Shown piece by piece: positions 8,922 through 17,408 of a stretch of 64,000 nucleotides of DNA (position 1 is its first letter; each line of letters begins with the position of its first letter). A program made the position numbers and the translations under genes. Source of the DNA: Planktothricoides sp. SR001 (GTDB lineage Bacteria; Cyanobacteriota; Cyanobacteriia; Cyanobacteriales; Laspinemataceae); the NCBI RefSeq assembly GCF_001276715.1, contig NZ_LIUQ01000004.1:1-64000 (forward strand). Direction: 5' to 3'. Below the pieces are notes generated by a model. The model searched no databases and was not told the DNA's origin. It saw only the letters and a program-made list of their open reading frames with translations.

Positions 8922-10754
8922 TTATTTTAAACTCAGCTTTCCGGCGATCGCGGCTAAAATTAATAATGCCGGAGTGAGGCGATCGCCCCAAAGGACATAG
9001 AGAGTTTTTGTGGTACGACGATAAATTGTACCGGCATACAAATCATACTGATTAATTTGTGAATGCCAGTGAGTTTTTCCATGAGGATCGACAATGGCTG
9101 AAAGTCCGGTATTCGTCGCTCGCACTGCCCAGCGATCGGTTTCAATAGCTCGCATTAATTCTAAAGCATGGTGTTGCCACATAATATCCGTATGATAATG
9201 GGCATCATTGGATGCGGTTAAAATAAACTCACCCCCAGCGGCAGCTTGACGGCGAAAATGTTCGGCAAAGGGTGCATCAAAGCAAATGCCCACAACGGCT
9301 CGAGCAAAGGGAGTTTCAAAGATTTGGTCTGGGGAACCCGCGACTAAATGAGCATCTAAGGGAGAGAGGCGATCGATGAACCCGCCGATATATTTTTCAA
9401 AGGGAATATATTCTCCTAATGGGACTAAATGGGTTTTATCGTAGCGGCTAAATGTTTGGCCATTTCCTATCACGGTAAATAAACTATTGGTATAGTCACT
9501 GACTAGCTTTTGACCATTGTTCACGAGGCCAAAAGTTCCCACCCAAGCGACTACCCCTTTTTCCAGAATTGCTTGATAAAAAGAACTCTGCATCTGATTT
9601 TGGGTGGTCCATAAATAGGGCAATGCAGTTTCGGGAATTAACACCGCATCCACGCCGCGATCGGCCAATTCTCGATACCCGCGAGTATAACCCGCTAAAG
9701 CCTGTCGCCACCCTTCGGAATTAAACTTAATATCATTAGAGATATTCCCTTGGATGATGCCAACTTTTAAAGCGGTTTCTGCCGGTTGAATTAAGGGTCG
9801 GTTCCATAAATAAAACCCTAGGCTATGGGCAGCGATGAATAAACCAACTGCGATCGCGATCGGTGCAAGGAAAGAGGATAGAGGATATAGGATAGAGGAT
9901 ATAGGATAGAGGAAAATTCTCTCTTCTCTATCCTCTTTTCTCTCTTCTCTATCCTCTTTTCTCTCTTCTCTTTTCTCTCCGCTTTTTTGGTGCAATATCC
10001 AAGATTCCGCGATTAATCCATTGACTGCTACAATCAGCGCTGTGATGGTATTTGGGCCAGAAAGTTGGCCTAGATGTAAAATAATTGGGTTATGAGGACT
10101 TTGGGTATAAGATAACGATGACCACCAAAGCGGGCCATTACTCCACAAATATTCTAGGCCACACCAAACAGCGGTGCCAATTAATCCGCGAGTTAAGAAA
10201 ATTAACTGCGGAAATTGGGGATGTTTTTCCTGAGATAGATTTTCTGGATTTTTTCCCTGAGATATTCCCTGAGATATTCCCTGAGATATCTGTTGCCAAA
10301 TCCAGCCACAGACTACTGCCCAAATGCTGACTAATGCCGCCCCCCAAAGGGTGACAAATAGCCAACAAAATATCGCGATCGCCAAACTCGCTAACCAGGG
10401 CACTCCCAGCCAAGTCATTGGGTGAATTCCCGTTAACCAAAATAAGGCTACACCGTGATAACCAATGCCCCAACATAAGCCAAAAATATATTGAGGAAAG
10501 AGGATAGAGAAGAGAGAAGGGAGAAAAGAGAAAAGAGCGGGGAGAAAAGAGTTTATAGAATTTTCCTCTATCCTCTTTCCTCTATCCTCTTTCCTATGAA
10601 CTCCTCTCTTTTCTGCCTTGTTGGTTTCGGGGTCGGCGATCGCCACCCACAAAGGCACTAAGGCAACATAAGCCAAAGGCCAGATATTCAAAGGGGCGGG
10701 GGATAATCCCATCAGAATTCCCCCTAGTAAAACAATTCCTAAACGCAATATCAT
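8922..10754 (-). CDS. lnt: Apolipoprotein N-acyltransferase, with in-frame repeat insertions
   Basis: Integral membrane enzyme that N-acylates the lipid-modified N-terminal Cys of lipoproteins. Multiple membrane segments (from about 3 to 310) precede a nitrilase-like domain (about 328-565). The catalytic triad is visible: Glu375 in LIPETALPY, Lys440 in RYDKTHLVPLGEY and Cys491 in VVGICFDAPFAE. At 610 residues it is some 90 longer than usual. The excess is repeat-derived: residues about 47-88 (KAEKRGVHRKEDRGK, then FLPALFSFLPSLFSI), about 156-168 (ISQGISQGISQGK) and about 259-296 (KREERKEDREERKEDREER, then IFLYPISSILYPLSSF). Two of these come from purine/pyrimidine foldback DNA; see separate entries. 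The frame and catalytic residues are intact, so the protein may tolerate the insertions in its membrane loops. It lies downstream of gyrA on the same strand. Confidence 0.92.
   Translation of the reverse strand: MILRLGIVLLGGILMGLSPAPLNIWPLAYVALVPLWVAIADPETNKAEKRGVHRKEDRGKRIEENSINSFLPALFSFLPSLFSILFPQYIFGLCWGIGYHGVALFWLTGIHPMTWLGVPWLASLAIAIFCWLFVTLWGAALVSIWAVVCGWIWQQISQGISQGISQGKNPENLSQEKHPQFPQLIFLTRGLIGTAVWCGLEYLWSNGPLWWSSLSYTQSPHNPIILHLGQLSGPNTITALIVAVNGLIAESWILHQKSGEKREERKEDREERKEDREERIFLYPISSILYPLSSFLAPIAIAVGLFIAAHSLGFYLWNRPLIQPAETALKVGIIQGNISNDIKFNSEGWRQALAGYTRGYRELADRGVDAVLIPETALPYLWTTQNQMQSSFYQAILEKGVVAWVGTFGLVNNGQKLVSDYTNSLFTVIGNGQTFSRYDKTHLVPLGEYIPFEKYIGGFIDRLSPLDAHLVAGSPDQIFETPFARAVVGICFDAPFAEHFRRQAAAGGEFILTASNDAHYHTDIMWQHHALELMRAIETDRWAVRATNTGLSAIVDPHGKTHWHSQINQYDLYAGTIYRRTTKTLYVLWGDRLTPALLILAAIAGKLSLK
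9867..9979. repeat. Purine/pyrimidine foldback element inside lnt
   Basis: On the + strand a purine-rich arm (9867-9914, AGGATAGAGGATATAGGATA type) is followed by a pyrimidine-rich arm (9919-9979). AAAGAGGATAGAG at 9871-9883 pairs with CTCTATCCTCTTT at 9926-9938. Read on the - strand it adds about 38 residues to Lnt: a Lys/Arg/Glu-rich run, then a Phe/Leu/Ser/Pro-rich run. Confidence 0.8.
10249..10284. repeat. 12-bp tandem repeat inside lnt
   Basis: Three near-identical copies of a 12-bp unit (TCCCTGAGATAT register) encode ISQG three times in Lnt. The unit length is a multiple of three, so the frame is kept whatever the copy number. Confidence 0.75.
10492..10615. repeat. Second purine/pyrimidine foldback element inside lnt
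   Basis: Same architecture as 9867-9979. GAGGAAAGAGGATAGAG at 10493-10509 is perfectly inverted as CTCTATCCTCTTTCCTC at 10566-10582. The core AAAGAGGATAGAG is shared by both elements. It encodes about 42 extra residues near the Lnt N-terminus, again a charged stretch followed by a hydrophobic one. Confidence 0.8.
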
Positions 10755-11100
10755 CCGTCGTTATTTTTAGGGTTATTTTTGGTTACAGCGGTTTTCAGAT
10801 TGGTCAACCAAAAATATCTGTAGGGGCGAACCATGACCGCAGATATTTCTGGGTTAAAAATAGAGATTTAATGCCGGAAAGATCACGCCCTTACTCCAAA
10901 TATCTGTGGTCTATTCAACAGAACACCGCTGTAGGATATATCCCCGGATTTTTTATCACACCGAAGCAATATCTTTTGGAGATAAATTAAGTGCAAAAAT
11001 AAGTGCCAAAAGCAGCCGGGGATTTTGGGAGAAAACTGAGAAAAAACCAACTTAGACAAAGGCGATCGCCTAAGTTGATTTTTCTCATAGTTATTCTTGT
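10755..11100. other. Intergenic region with dispersed repeat fragment
   Basis: 346 bp between lnt and gyrA. About 10823-10890 holds a member of a dispersed motif set (TAGGGGCGAACCATGACCG, then CCGGAAAGATCACGCCC) also seen near 20995, 36610 and 55555. No gene is supported here. Confidence 0.5.
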
Positions 11101-13680
11101 TTATTCTTGTTCTTCTGCTGATTCCTGATCTTCTCCTGAAGGGGGCACCAATGCCACTGCCACGATCGCATCGTCTGGATCGAGACGCTGCACCCGGACA
11201 CCTCCGGCAGCACGAGACTGACAAGAAATTGCTTTTGCCACCTGCCGAATAATAATGCCGCGACTGGTGACAATAATAAACTCATCATCTTCATTCACCA
11301 CCCGCAGGGCTGCCAACCGATCGTCAGGATTGCGGAATTTAATCGCCTTAATGCCTTTCCCTGCCCGCTTTTGCAGTCGGAATTTGTTCACTGGCACTCG
11401 TTTACCCAAACCCCCGGTAGTCAGGATCAAAACCATTTGTCCTACTTGATCGGCAATTTCGGTTTCTTCCTCTTGATTTTCTAAATCAACATCGTCTTGG
11501 TCAGCTTCTTCCTCCTCTTGATCGCTCATAAGCGCCGTCAATTGACTAGGAATAATATCCATACTGATAATGCGATCGTTTTTCGCCAATTTCATCGACT
11601 TCACCCCTCGTGTATTCCGACCCAAAGGACGCAGTTGACTATCATCGGTTTTAAAATGAATCGCGATGCCATTACTGCTACCAATAATGATGCTATCTTC
11701 GGCGGTGGCGCGACGCACCCAGCGCAATTGGTCGCCTTCTTCCAGAGAAATGGCGATTAAACCATTAGCCCGAATATTATTAAATACTGAAAGAGCGGTT
11801 TTCTTAATATAGCCGTCTTGAGTCAGCATCACCAAATATTCATCATCACTGAATTCACTCACCGGCACGATCGAGGTAATTTTCTCATCGTGAGGTATGG
11901 GCAACAATTGCACGATCGCACTGCCTTGGGCAGTCCGAGAACTCATAGGAATTTGGTAAGCATTCAGGCAATATACTACCCCGCGTTCACTAAAAAATAG
12001 GACTTTATCGTGGTCGCAGCAGGTTAAAAAATGCTCGACCATATCATTGTCTTTCATCTTCGTGCCCGCTTTACCGCGAGTTGCCCGATTTTGTGCCTCA
12101 AAGGTATTCACTGGCATTCGCTTGATATACCCTTGTTTGGTCAACAAAATAATCGCTTTTTCATTAGCAATTAGGTCAGTTTCATCGATTTCCCCTTCTG
12201 AATGTTCAATCTGGGTGCGGCGGGGTGTGGCAAACTTATTCTTAATATCATTGAGTTCGGTTTCGATAATTTCGAGAATCCGTTCGCGACGGGCAAGAAT
12301 ATCTTTTAAATCCGCAATCTGTGCTTGTAAATATTCGTGCTCTTGTTGAATTTTCTCCGCTTCCAGGGCTGTCAGTCGCCGCAGTTGCATTTGTAAAATT
12401 GCATCGGATTGGGCTTCGGATAGACCAAAAGAATCGATTAATTCTTGACGAGCAGTGGCCGAGTCTGCACTGGAACGAATAATCCGAATAATTTCATCTA
12501 AAGAAGCCAGGGCGATTAATAACCCTTGCAACAGATGATCCCGTTCTTCCGCTTTCCGCAGTTCATAGCGGGTGCGTCGGGTAATCACATCGATGCGAAA
12601 ATCAAGGAAAATTTCCAGAAATTCTTTGATTTGGAGTAACTTTGGTTCACCGTTGACCAAGGCCAACATATTGGCGCCAAAGTTACTTTGTACGGGGGTT
12701 TGTTTGTAGAGGTTGTTGAGCACGACCCGGGGATACGCATCCCGTTTCAGTTCGATGACGATCCGCATTCCGTCGCGATCGCTTTCATCCCGGATATCGG
12801 AAATGCCATCAATCCGCTTATCATTCACCAATTCAGCAATTTTCTCAATCAATGCTGCTTTATTGGTTTGGTATGGCAACTCGGTGATAATAATCGCTTC
12901 TTTATCCGGTCGTCCTCGGTGTTGGATGGTTTCAATATTGGCCACACCGCGCATGGTAATTGACCCGCGCCCAGTATTATAGGCATCTTTGATGCCCGAA
13001 ACTCCCAGAATTTGCGCCCCAGTGGGAAAGTCGGGGCCGGGAATATATTGTCGGAGTTCTTTGTTGGTGATTTCTGGATTGTGAATCAGGGCGATCGTCC
13101 CATCAATCAGTTCTCCCAAGTTATGGGGCGGAATATTGGTGGCCATACCCACCGCAATACCGGAGGAACCATTGAGCAAGAGTTGGGGAATCCGGGCTGG
13201 CAATACTAAGGGTTCTTGCTGGGAACCGTCGAAGTTATCCGCAAAATCGACGGTTTCCGAGTCAATATCCCGCAACATGGATTCGGTGGTCAGGGCTTGC
13301 AGGCGACATTCCGTGTAACGCATCGCTGCTGGTGGGTCGTTGTCAATGGATCCAAAGTTACCGTGGCCATTGATTAGGGGCGATCGCATGGAGAAATCCT
13401 GCGCCATCCGCACCAGAGCATCATAGACTGCCGTATCACCGTGGGGATGGTATTTACCCAACACTTCCCCGACCACACGGGCGCATTTTCGGAAGGGGCG
13501 ATCGGGTGCTAATCCGAGTTCATGCATGGCGTAGAGAATTCGCCGATGCACTGGCTTCAGACCATCCCTAGCATCTGGTAAAGCCCGACCGACAATTACG
13601 CTCATGGCGTATTCCAGATAAGACTGGGACATTTCGTTCCGCAGATCCGTCGGGATAATCCGCTCCTGGGAGGTTGTCAT
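11101..13680 (-). CDS. gyrA: DNA gyrase subunit A
   Basis: Type II topoisomerase subunit that cleaves and rejoins DNA during negative supercoiling, paired with GyrB. I chose the ATG at 13678-13680 ([17 protein letters not shown]) over an upstream in-frame start at 13722 because it puts the catalytic Tyr at 122 ([11 protein letters not shown]) and Thr83/Asp87 in [13 protein letters not shown], exactly E. coli GyrA numbering. Length is then 859. The winged-helix and tower regions are followed by a six-bladed C-terminal domain with a GyrA-box-like QKRAGKG (E. coli QRRGGKG) and an acidic tail. An acidic insert ([20 protein letters not shown]) lies between blades. The GyrA-box and overall fit favour gyrA over parC. 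Position 83 is Thr, where Ser is common in other bacteria. It is transcribed away from the deacetylase gene. Confidence 0.93.
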   Translation of the reverse strand: MTTSQERIIPTDLRNEMSQSYLEYAMSVIVGRALPDARDGLKPVHRRILYAMHELGLAPDRPFRKCARVVGEVLGKYHPHGDTAVYDALVRMAQDFSMRSPLINGHGNFGSIDNDPPAAMRYTECRLQALTTESMLRDIDSETVDFADNFDGSQQEPLVLPARIPQLLLNGSSGIAVGMATNIPPHNLGELIDGTIALIHNPEITNKELRQYIPGPDFPTGAQILGVSGIKDAYNTGRGSITMRGVANIETIQHRGRPDKEAIIITELPYQTNKAALIEKIAELVNDKRIDGISDIRDESDRDGMRIVIELKRDAYPRVVLNNLYKQTPVQSNFGANMLALVNGEPKLLQIKEFLEIFLDFRIDVITRRTRYELRKAEERDHLLQGLLIALASLDEIIRIIRSSADSATARQELIDSFGLSEAQSDAILQMQLRRLTALEAEKIQQEHEYLQAQIADLKDILARRERILEIIETELNDIKNKFATPRRTQIEHSEGEIDETDLIANEKAIILLTKQGYIKRMPVNTFEAQNRATRGKAGTKMKDNDMVEHFLTCCDHDKVLFFSERGVVYCLNAYQIPMSSRTAQGSAIVQLLPIPHDEKITSIVPVSEFSDDEYLVMLTQDGYIKKTALSVFNNIRANGLIAISLEEGDQLRWVRRATAEDSIIIGSSNGIAIHFKTDDSQLRPLGRNTRGVKSMKLAKNDRIISMDIIPSQLTALMSDQEEEEADQDDVDLENQEEETEIADQVGQMVLILTTGGLGKRVPVNKFRLQKRAGKGIKAIKFRNPDDRLAALRVVNEDDEFIIVTSRGIIIRQVAKAISCQSRAAGGVRVQRLDPDDAIVAVALVPPSGEDQESAEEQE

Positions 13681-14133
13681 ACAGTAAAATACTCCAAAAA
13701 CTTCAGTTTGTTGTAGCCACAACTCAAAAAAACTTTGAATCCGCTACTTAGCCGTGAAATTATGCCAATTTTGTGACTGTATTTTATCATATTTTCATCA
13801 ATGTTTCGGAAAATTAACTTTTCCCCGTAATTTCTGACTCATTTTACTCCCATCTTTTTAATGATTCCCCATTAAATATTTGATAAGTTTAACGGTTATT
13901 TTGTGATTTAAATAACCCCAGGACTAATTTTTATTTGAATGATTCAGCAGACCCAGAGGTACAGGGTAAAAATTGCCGGTGTCGGAAATCCCCAAAATCT
14001 TTGGTCGGTGAGCATTATATTTGTGATGATTGCTTAACTTAAGAGTTGAGGAAGATCAAGCCAATTTACTTGCAAATTTAGGCAAAATTTGCTAAAATCG
14101 AAGGTTATATTAAATTAACGATTATTCATTCCT
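13681..14133. other. Divergent promoter region of gyrA and the deacetylase gene
   Basis: 453 bp of AT-rich DNA between divergently transcribed genes; promoters for both should lie here, but I see no clear consensus. It also contains a short Cys-patterned frame at 13935-14042. Confidence 0.5.
13935..14042 (+). CDS. Possible 35-residue zinc-ribbon-like peptide
   Basis: A TTG-started frame ending at TAA 14040-14042. It contains NCRCRKSP and, 13 residues on, YICDDCLT, so a CxC and a CxxC pair that could bind zinc. I recognise no family, there is no ATG, and no good ribosome binding site is seen. It may be the tail of a decayed gene. Confidence 0.25.
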   Translation: MNDSADPEVQGKNCRCRKSPKSLVGEHYICDDCLT

Positions 14134-15048
14134 ATGTTTACTATAATTTATGCTGATGATTTTCTAGACCATCAAACAGGTGGATTGCACCCAGAACGCC
14201 CAGACCGCTTGAGGGTGATCGTCAATGCATTGAAAGCCGCACCCTGGGCAAGTTCTTTGCAATGGCAACTGCCCACCTCAATTTATACGCGGGATGTGAT
14301 GCCAGCGATCGCCCGCGTTCATACAGTTCGCCACATTCACGAAGTGGAAGCCTTGGCCATGAAAGGGGGTGGCCGCCTGGATATGGATACGCCAGTTTCA
14401 GCGGACAGTTATGATGTGGCTTTGTTAGCGGTGAGTGGCTGGCTGGATGGGGTTGAGGCGGTGATAGAAAACGAAGAACCGGCATTTATTCTCGCCCGAC
14501 CCCCCGGACACCATGCGGAAAAAGATCAGGGGATGGGATTTTGCCTGTTTTCTAATGCTGCGATCGCCGCTGACTATGCCCTGCAAAAACCAGAAATTGA
14601 GCGAGTGGCGATTCTGGATTGGGATGTGCATCACGGCAACGGCACCCAGCATCTAGTAGAAAACAATCCTCAAATTGCCTATTGTTCCCTCCACCAATTT
14701 CCCTGCTATCCCGGTACAGGTCGCAGTAGCGATCGCGGCGCCCACAACAACGTTCTCAACATCCCCATGTCTCCGGGCAGTACCATTGCCGAATATCAAC
14801 CAGCATTTGAGAAACAAGTAATGCCGTTTTTGCGTAACTTTCAACCAGATTTATTAATTGTCAGTGCGGGCTATGATGCCAATGCCGCTGACCCCTTAGC
14901 CGGAATTAATTTACAACCCGAAGATTTCGGCACCTTTACAGACTATTGTTTGCAAATTACGCGGCGGATTTTATTCGGACTGGAAGGGGGTTATGACTTA
15001 GATGCCCTGAGTCAATCTGTCCTGGCAACTATTGAGCGCTGTTTGTAA
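14134..15048 (+). CDS. Histone-deacetylase-family hydrolase
   Basis: Zinc-dependent amidohydrolase of the HDAC/acetoin-utilisation/acetylpolyamine-amidohydrolase superfamily, 304 residues. Motifs in order: HPERPDRLRVI near the start, RPPGHHAEKDQGMGFCLF with the active-site His pair, ILDWDVHHGNGTQ with metal-binding Asp and His, SLHQFPCYPGTG, SAGYDANAADPLAG with the third metal Asp, and LEGGYDLDAL near the end. The domain is complete. Bacterial members deacetylate polyamines, acetyl-lysine or other small amides; the substrate cannot be read from sequence. It stands alone, divergent from gyrA and convergent with the DUF262 gene, with a 300-bp foldback repeat immediately after its stop. Confidence 0.9.
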   Translation: MFTIIYADDFLDHQTGGLHPERPDRLRVIVNALKAAPWASSLQWQLPTSIYTRDVMPAIARVHTVRHIHEVEALAMKGGGRLDMDTPVSADSYDVALLAVSGWLDGVEAVIENEEPAFILARPPGHHAEKDQGMGFCLFSNAAIAADYALQKPEIERVAILDWDVHHGNGTQHLVENNPQIAYCSLHQFPCYPGTGRSSDRGAHNNVLNIPMSPGSTIAEYQPAFEKQVMPFLRNFQPDLLIVSAGYDANAADPLAGINLQPEDFGTFTDYCLQITRRILFGLEGGYDLDALSQSVLATIERCL

Positions 15049-15352
15049 TTGGTTGTTGGTTGGGGTGTGGGGTGTGGGGTGTGGGGGAAACAAAGGGTGT
15101 GGGGTGTGGGGGGGAAGAGAGAAAAGAGAAGAGAGAAAAGAGAAGAGAGAAAAGAAAAGAGAGAAAAGAAAAGAGAGAATCTTCCTCTTTCGTCTTTCGT
15201 CTTTCGTCTTTCGTCTTTCGTCTTTCGTCTTTCGTCTTTCGTCTTTCGTCTTTCGTCTTTCGTCTTTCGTCTTTCGTCTTTCGTCTTTCCTCTTTCGTCT
15301 CTTCCCCTACACCCTACACCCCACACCCTACACCCTACAACAACCAACAACA
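15049..15352. repeat. Large foldback repeat with a 7-bp tandem core
   Basis: Region between two convergent genes, built as nested inverted low-complexity DNA. A left arm of GGGGTGT-type repeats (15052-15112) begins with GGTTGTTGGTTG. A purine tract follows (15113-15179, GAAGAGAGAAAA type). Then come 14 perfect tandem copies of TCTTTCG (15186-15283), one variant, and one more copy. The right arm (about 15303-15352) of ACCCTACACC repeats ends ACAACAACCAACAAC. The outer arms are approximate reverse complements and the inner purine and pyrimidine tracts also oppose each other. The 7-bp unit keeps all frames of both strands open, giving long artificial frames that are not genes. Confidence 0.9.
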
Positions 15353-15360
15353 ATTCAGAA

Positions 15361-16512
15361 TTATTGTCCTACCTGAAAATAGGGAACATCTAGACCAATT
15401 TGTAACAACTTATTGCGCCACTTATCTAAGCGCATTTGAATCCGGTCTTTGTTTTTGGTGGATGAAGTAATCGATTCATTGAATTCCGCATCCTCACAAA
15501 CTTCTCGCAGGGCTTCCGCGATCGCCGCTTTTTTCGGTCGGATCGCCTCAGACTTCAAAGAAGCAAAGGACAACATAATCACATCATAAATAGCTCGGTT
15601 GATGGCATTTTCCCAGCCATTCTCAAAAGTATAGCGACGAAACGCCCGATTATCAAATACTTCATAGACATCGCCAATCACCCGCATGAATAAGTCTCGA
15701 TGCTGTTGGATAGTGGCGTCATCAAAATGAGAGCCTTTTTCCAGATAATGATCCAAAAATCTAGACAGGTTGCCCCGGTAATCTTTCAAGGCATAATGAA
15801 AGGCAAAAAACCTGAGAATTAATTCACAATCTCGCATGCGTTTATCAATTTCCTTGATATTGCGAGTTTTCTGGAAAAGCTCATCTTCCGAAAGTTCTAA
15901 AATTAAATCATTAAGTTTTCCGCGATAAACACTATTGCGAAGTTCTTGGGCATTCAGGGCAACAAATCCGCTATTTAATCTTTCAAATACATCAAATTTA
16001 ATATCCGGGTGAGATTCTTTGACAATCACAATACAACGAATCGTCCGAGAATAAATATACCGTTGATAAGCAACATCTAAATTTTTAAAGCTTTTCCGAT
16101 TTAATTCTCGGAGAACTTTTAAGCCTCTAAGCGCATATTTATTGGTTAAAAATTGATAGATGGCCGTGAGTCTTTGTTGACCATCAATCACGCTATAAGA
16201 ACCATCCTCTAATTCGGCAAAATAGCAAACCGGAATCGGTACATTCAACAATAAGGATTCAATTAATCGACTGCACTTACTCAAGTCCCAGACTTGACGC
16301 CGCTGGAATTTGTCCGCCAAAATCAGGCTACCATCATCAACTTGTGCTTTCAGGGAACGAATAATAAAGTCATAAGGGTGGGTGAGGAGATGCCGCTGCT
16401 GAACCGGAATGTCCAGTTCGGGAAATTCCTCCTCTTCTTCCATTTCAAAGTTTTCTTCTTCTTCTTTGGTGACGATTTCTTTTTCCATCGCCCGAGCCGA
16501 ATTATCTAACAT
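15361..16512 (-). CDS. DUF262 domain protein (GmrSD N-terminal-like)
   Basis: Protein of 383 residues with a DUF262 (ParB/Srx-like fold) domain. Key motifs are FQRRQVWD (about 84-91), LLNVPIPVCYFAE and the hallmark VIDGQQRLTAIYQF, followed by VFERLNSG and ALNAQELRNSVYRG. DUF262 forms the N-terminal half of GmrSD type IV restriction enzymes, where DGQQR is linked to nucleotide-dependent function. Here the DUF1524 HNH nuclease half is absent, so this is a stand-alone version of normal length whose role is unknown and could be defence-related. An acidic N-terminal tract (KEEEENFEMEEEEEF) precedes the domain. It is convergent with the deacetylase gene. Upstream, 896 bp carry no gene. Confidence 0.85.
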   Translation of the reverse strand: MLDNSARAMEKEIVTKEEEENFEMEEEEEFPELDIPVQQRHLLTHPYDFIIRSLKAQVDDGSLILADKFQRRQVWDLSKCSRLIESLLLNVPIPVCYFAELEDGSYSVIDGQQRLTAIYQFLTNKYALRGLKVLRELNRKSFKNLDVAYQRYIYSRTIRCIVIVKESHPDIKFDVFERLNSGFVALNAQELRNSVYRGKLNDLILELSEDELFQKTRNIKEIDKRMRDCELILRFFAFHYALKDYRGNLSRFLDHYLEKGSHFDDATIQQHRDLFMRVIGDVYEVFDNRAFRRYTFENGWENAINRAIYDVIMLSFASLKSEAIRPKKAAIAEALREVCEDAEFNESITSSTKNKDRIQMRLDKWRNKLLQIGLDVPYFQVGQ

Positions 16513-17408
16513 TACGTTCCTCCGCCATCACAGGTTTGAATTTTTATAGGGGGGTCAGATATTTGTTTAGTCGATAGAATTTTACTCTGATCGGGATACA
16601 AATCCAGGATTGATCCGCCACCTATGGTAATCCACTTTAACAGTTACCCGATCGCATATTGAAGTCTGCAAGCAATTTACGGATAGATTACCGCCTTGTG
16701 ATAGGCGATCGCCCATCACTGATTTCGCTGATTTCGCCGATATTCGCATTTCTTGACGGATGGGTACGCATCCTGGGTGGGGCGATCGCACATTCAGTCA
16801 CCACCGGGCTAGATATAATTCCGCAACATCCGCGATCGTCCTCTCCTTGGCTAGAGATCGTCTAACGATTGAGGGGCGATCGCCCCTCCTTGGGCTAAAC
16901 ATCCTTAACTGCTCTTAATCAACTCTTAATCAACCATCAATTGAGGCTCCCGTACTGTTCCCCCGCGCCGCACCCGTGGGAGGCGGTTGCCCGTTGCTGC
17001 CGAAAAGCCAGCCCAGAATTGGACTTTCTGCTTTCATTGAGATATACCCTGATGGTTCGACCGCCCCACCATCGTCAGCGTCACGGGAATTTAATTAAGT
17101 TAATGAAGGTTTGTTGCATTTTTAAGCTTTTGGTTAAAATTTCAGTAAATTTTCTTAAGCTTTATGGATCAATTACTGGTGATTTGCGAATAATTGTTAC
17201 ATTGAGCCTAGAGTTAAAATCTCATAACAATTATTCTAAAAAACTGTGTTAAGATGGAAGGTTGATAATATTTAAAATATGGTAATATTAAGGTTTTTTT
17301 AATGTTTTTCTGGTGAATTCTGTGTTTATAATCAAAACTGTGCAAGTCAAACAAAAGACATTTGACAAAAAAGTCTAATAAGATGACAGACAACAGAGGA
17401 ATAAATCT
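16513..17408. other. Long intergenic region upstream of ppsA
   Basis: 896 bp between the divergent DUF262 and ppsA genes. The left half is rich in GCGATCGC sites and includes the perfect palindrome GAGGGGCGATCGCCCCTC at 16871-16888. The right 300 bp are strongly AT-rich and probably contain the ppsA leader and promoter. No convincing coding sequence is visible. Confidence 0.5.

Noticed and set aside
15012-15470. Several overlapping open frames of about 115-135 codons on both strands
   Set aside because: They are an effect of the 7-bp TCTTTCG and purine-rich repeats, which contain no stop codon in most frames. The peptides are simple repeats and overlap the true ends of the deacetylase and DUF262 genes.
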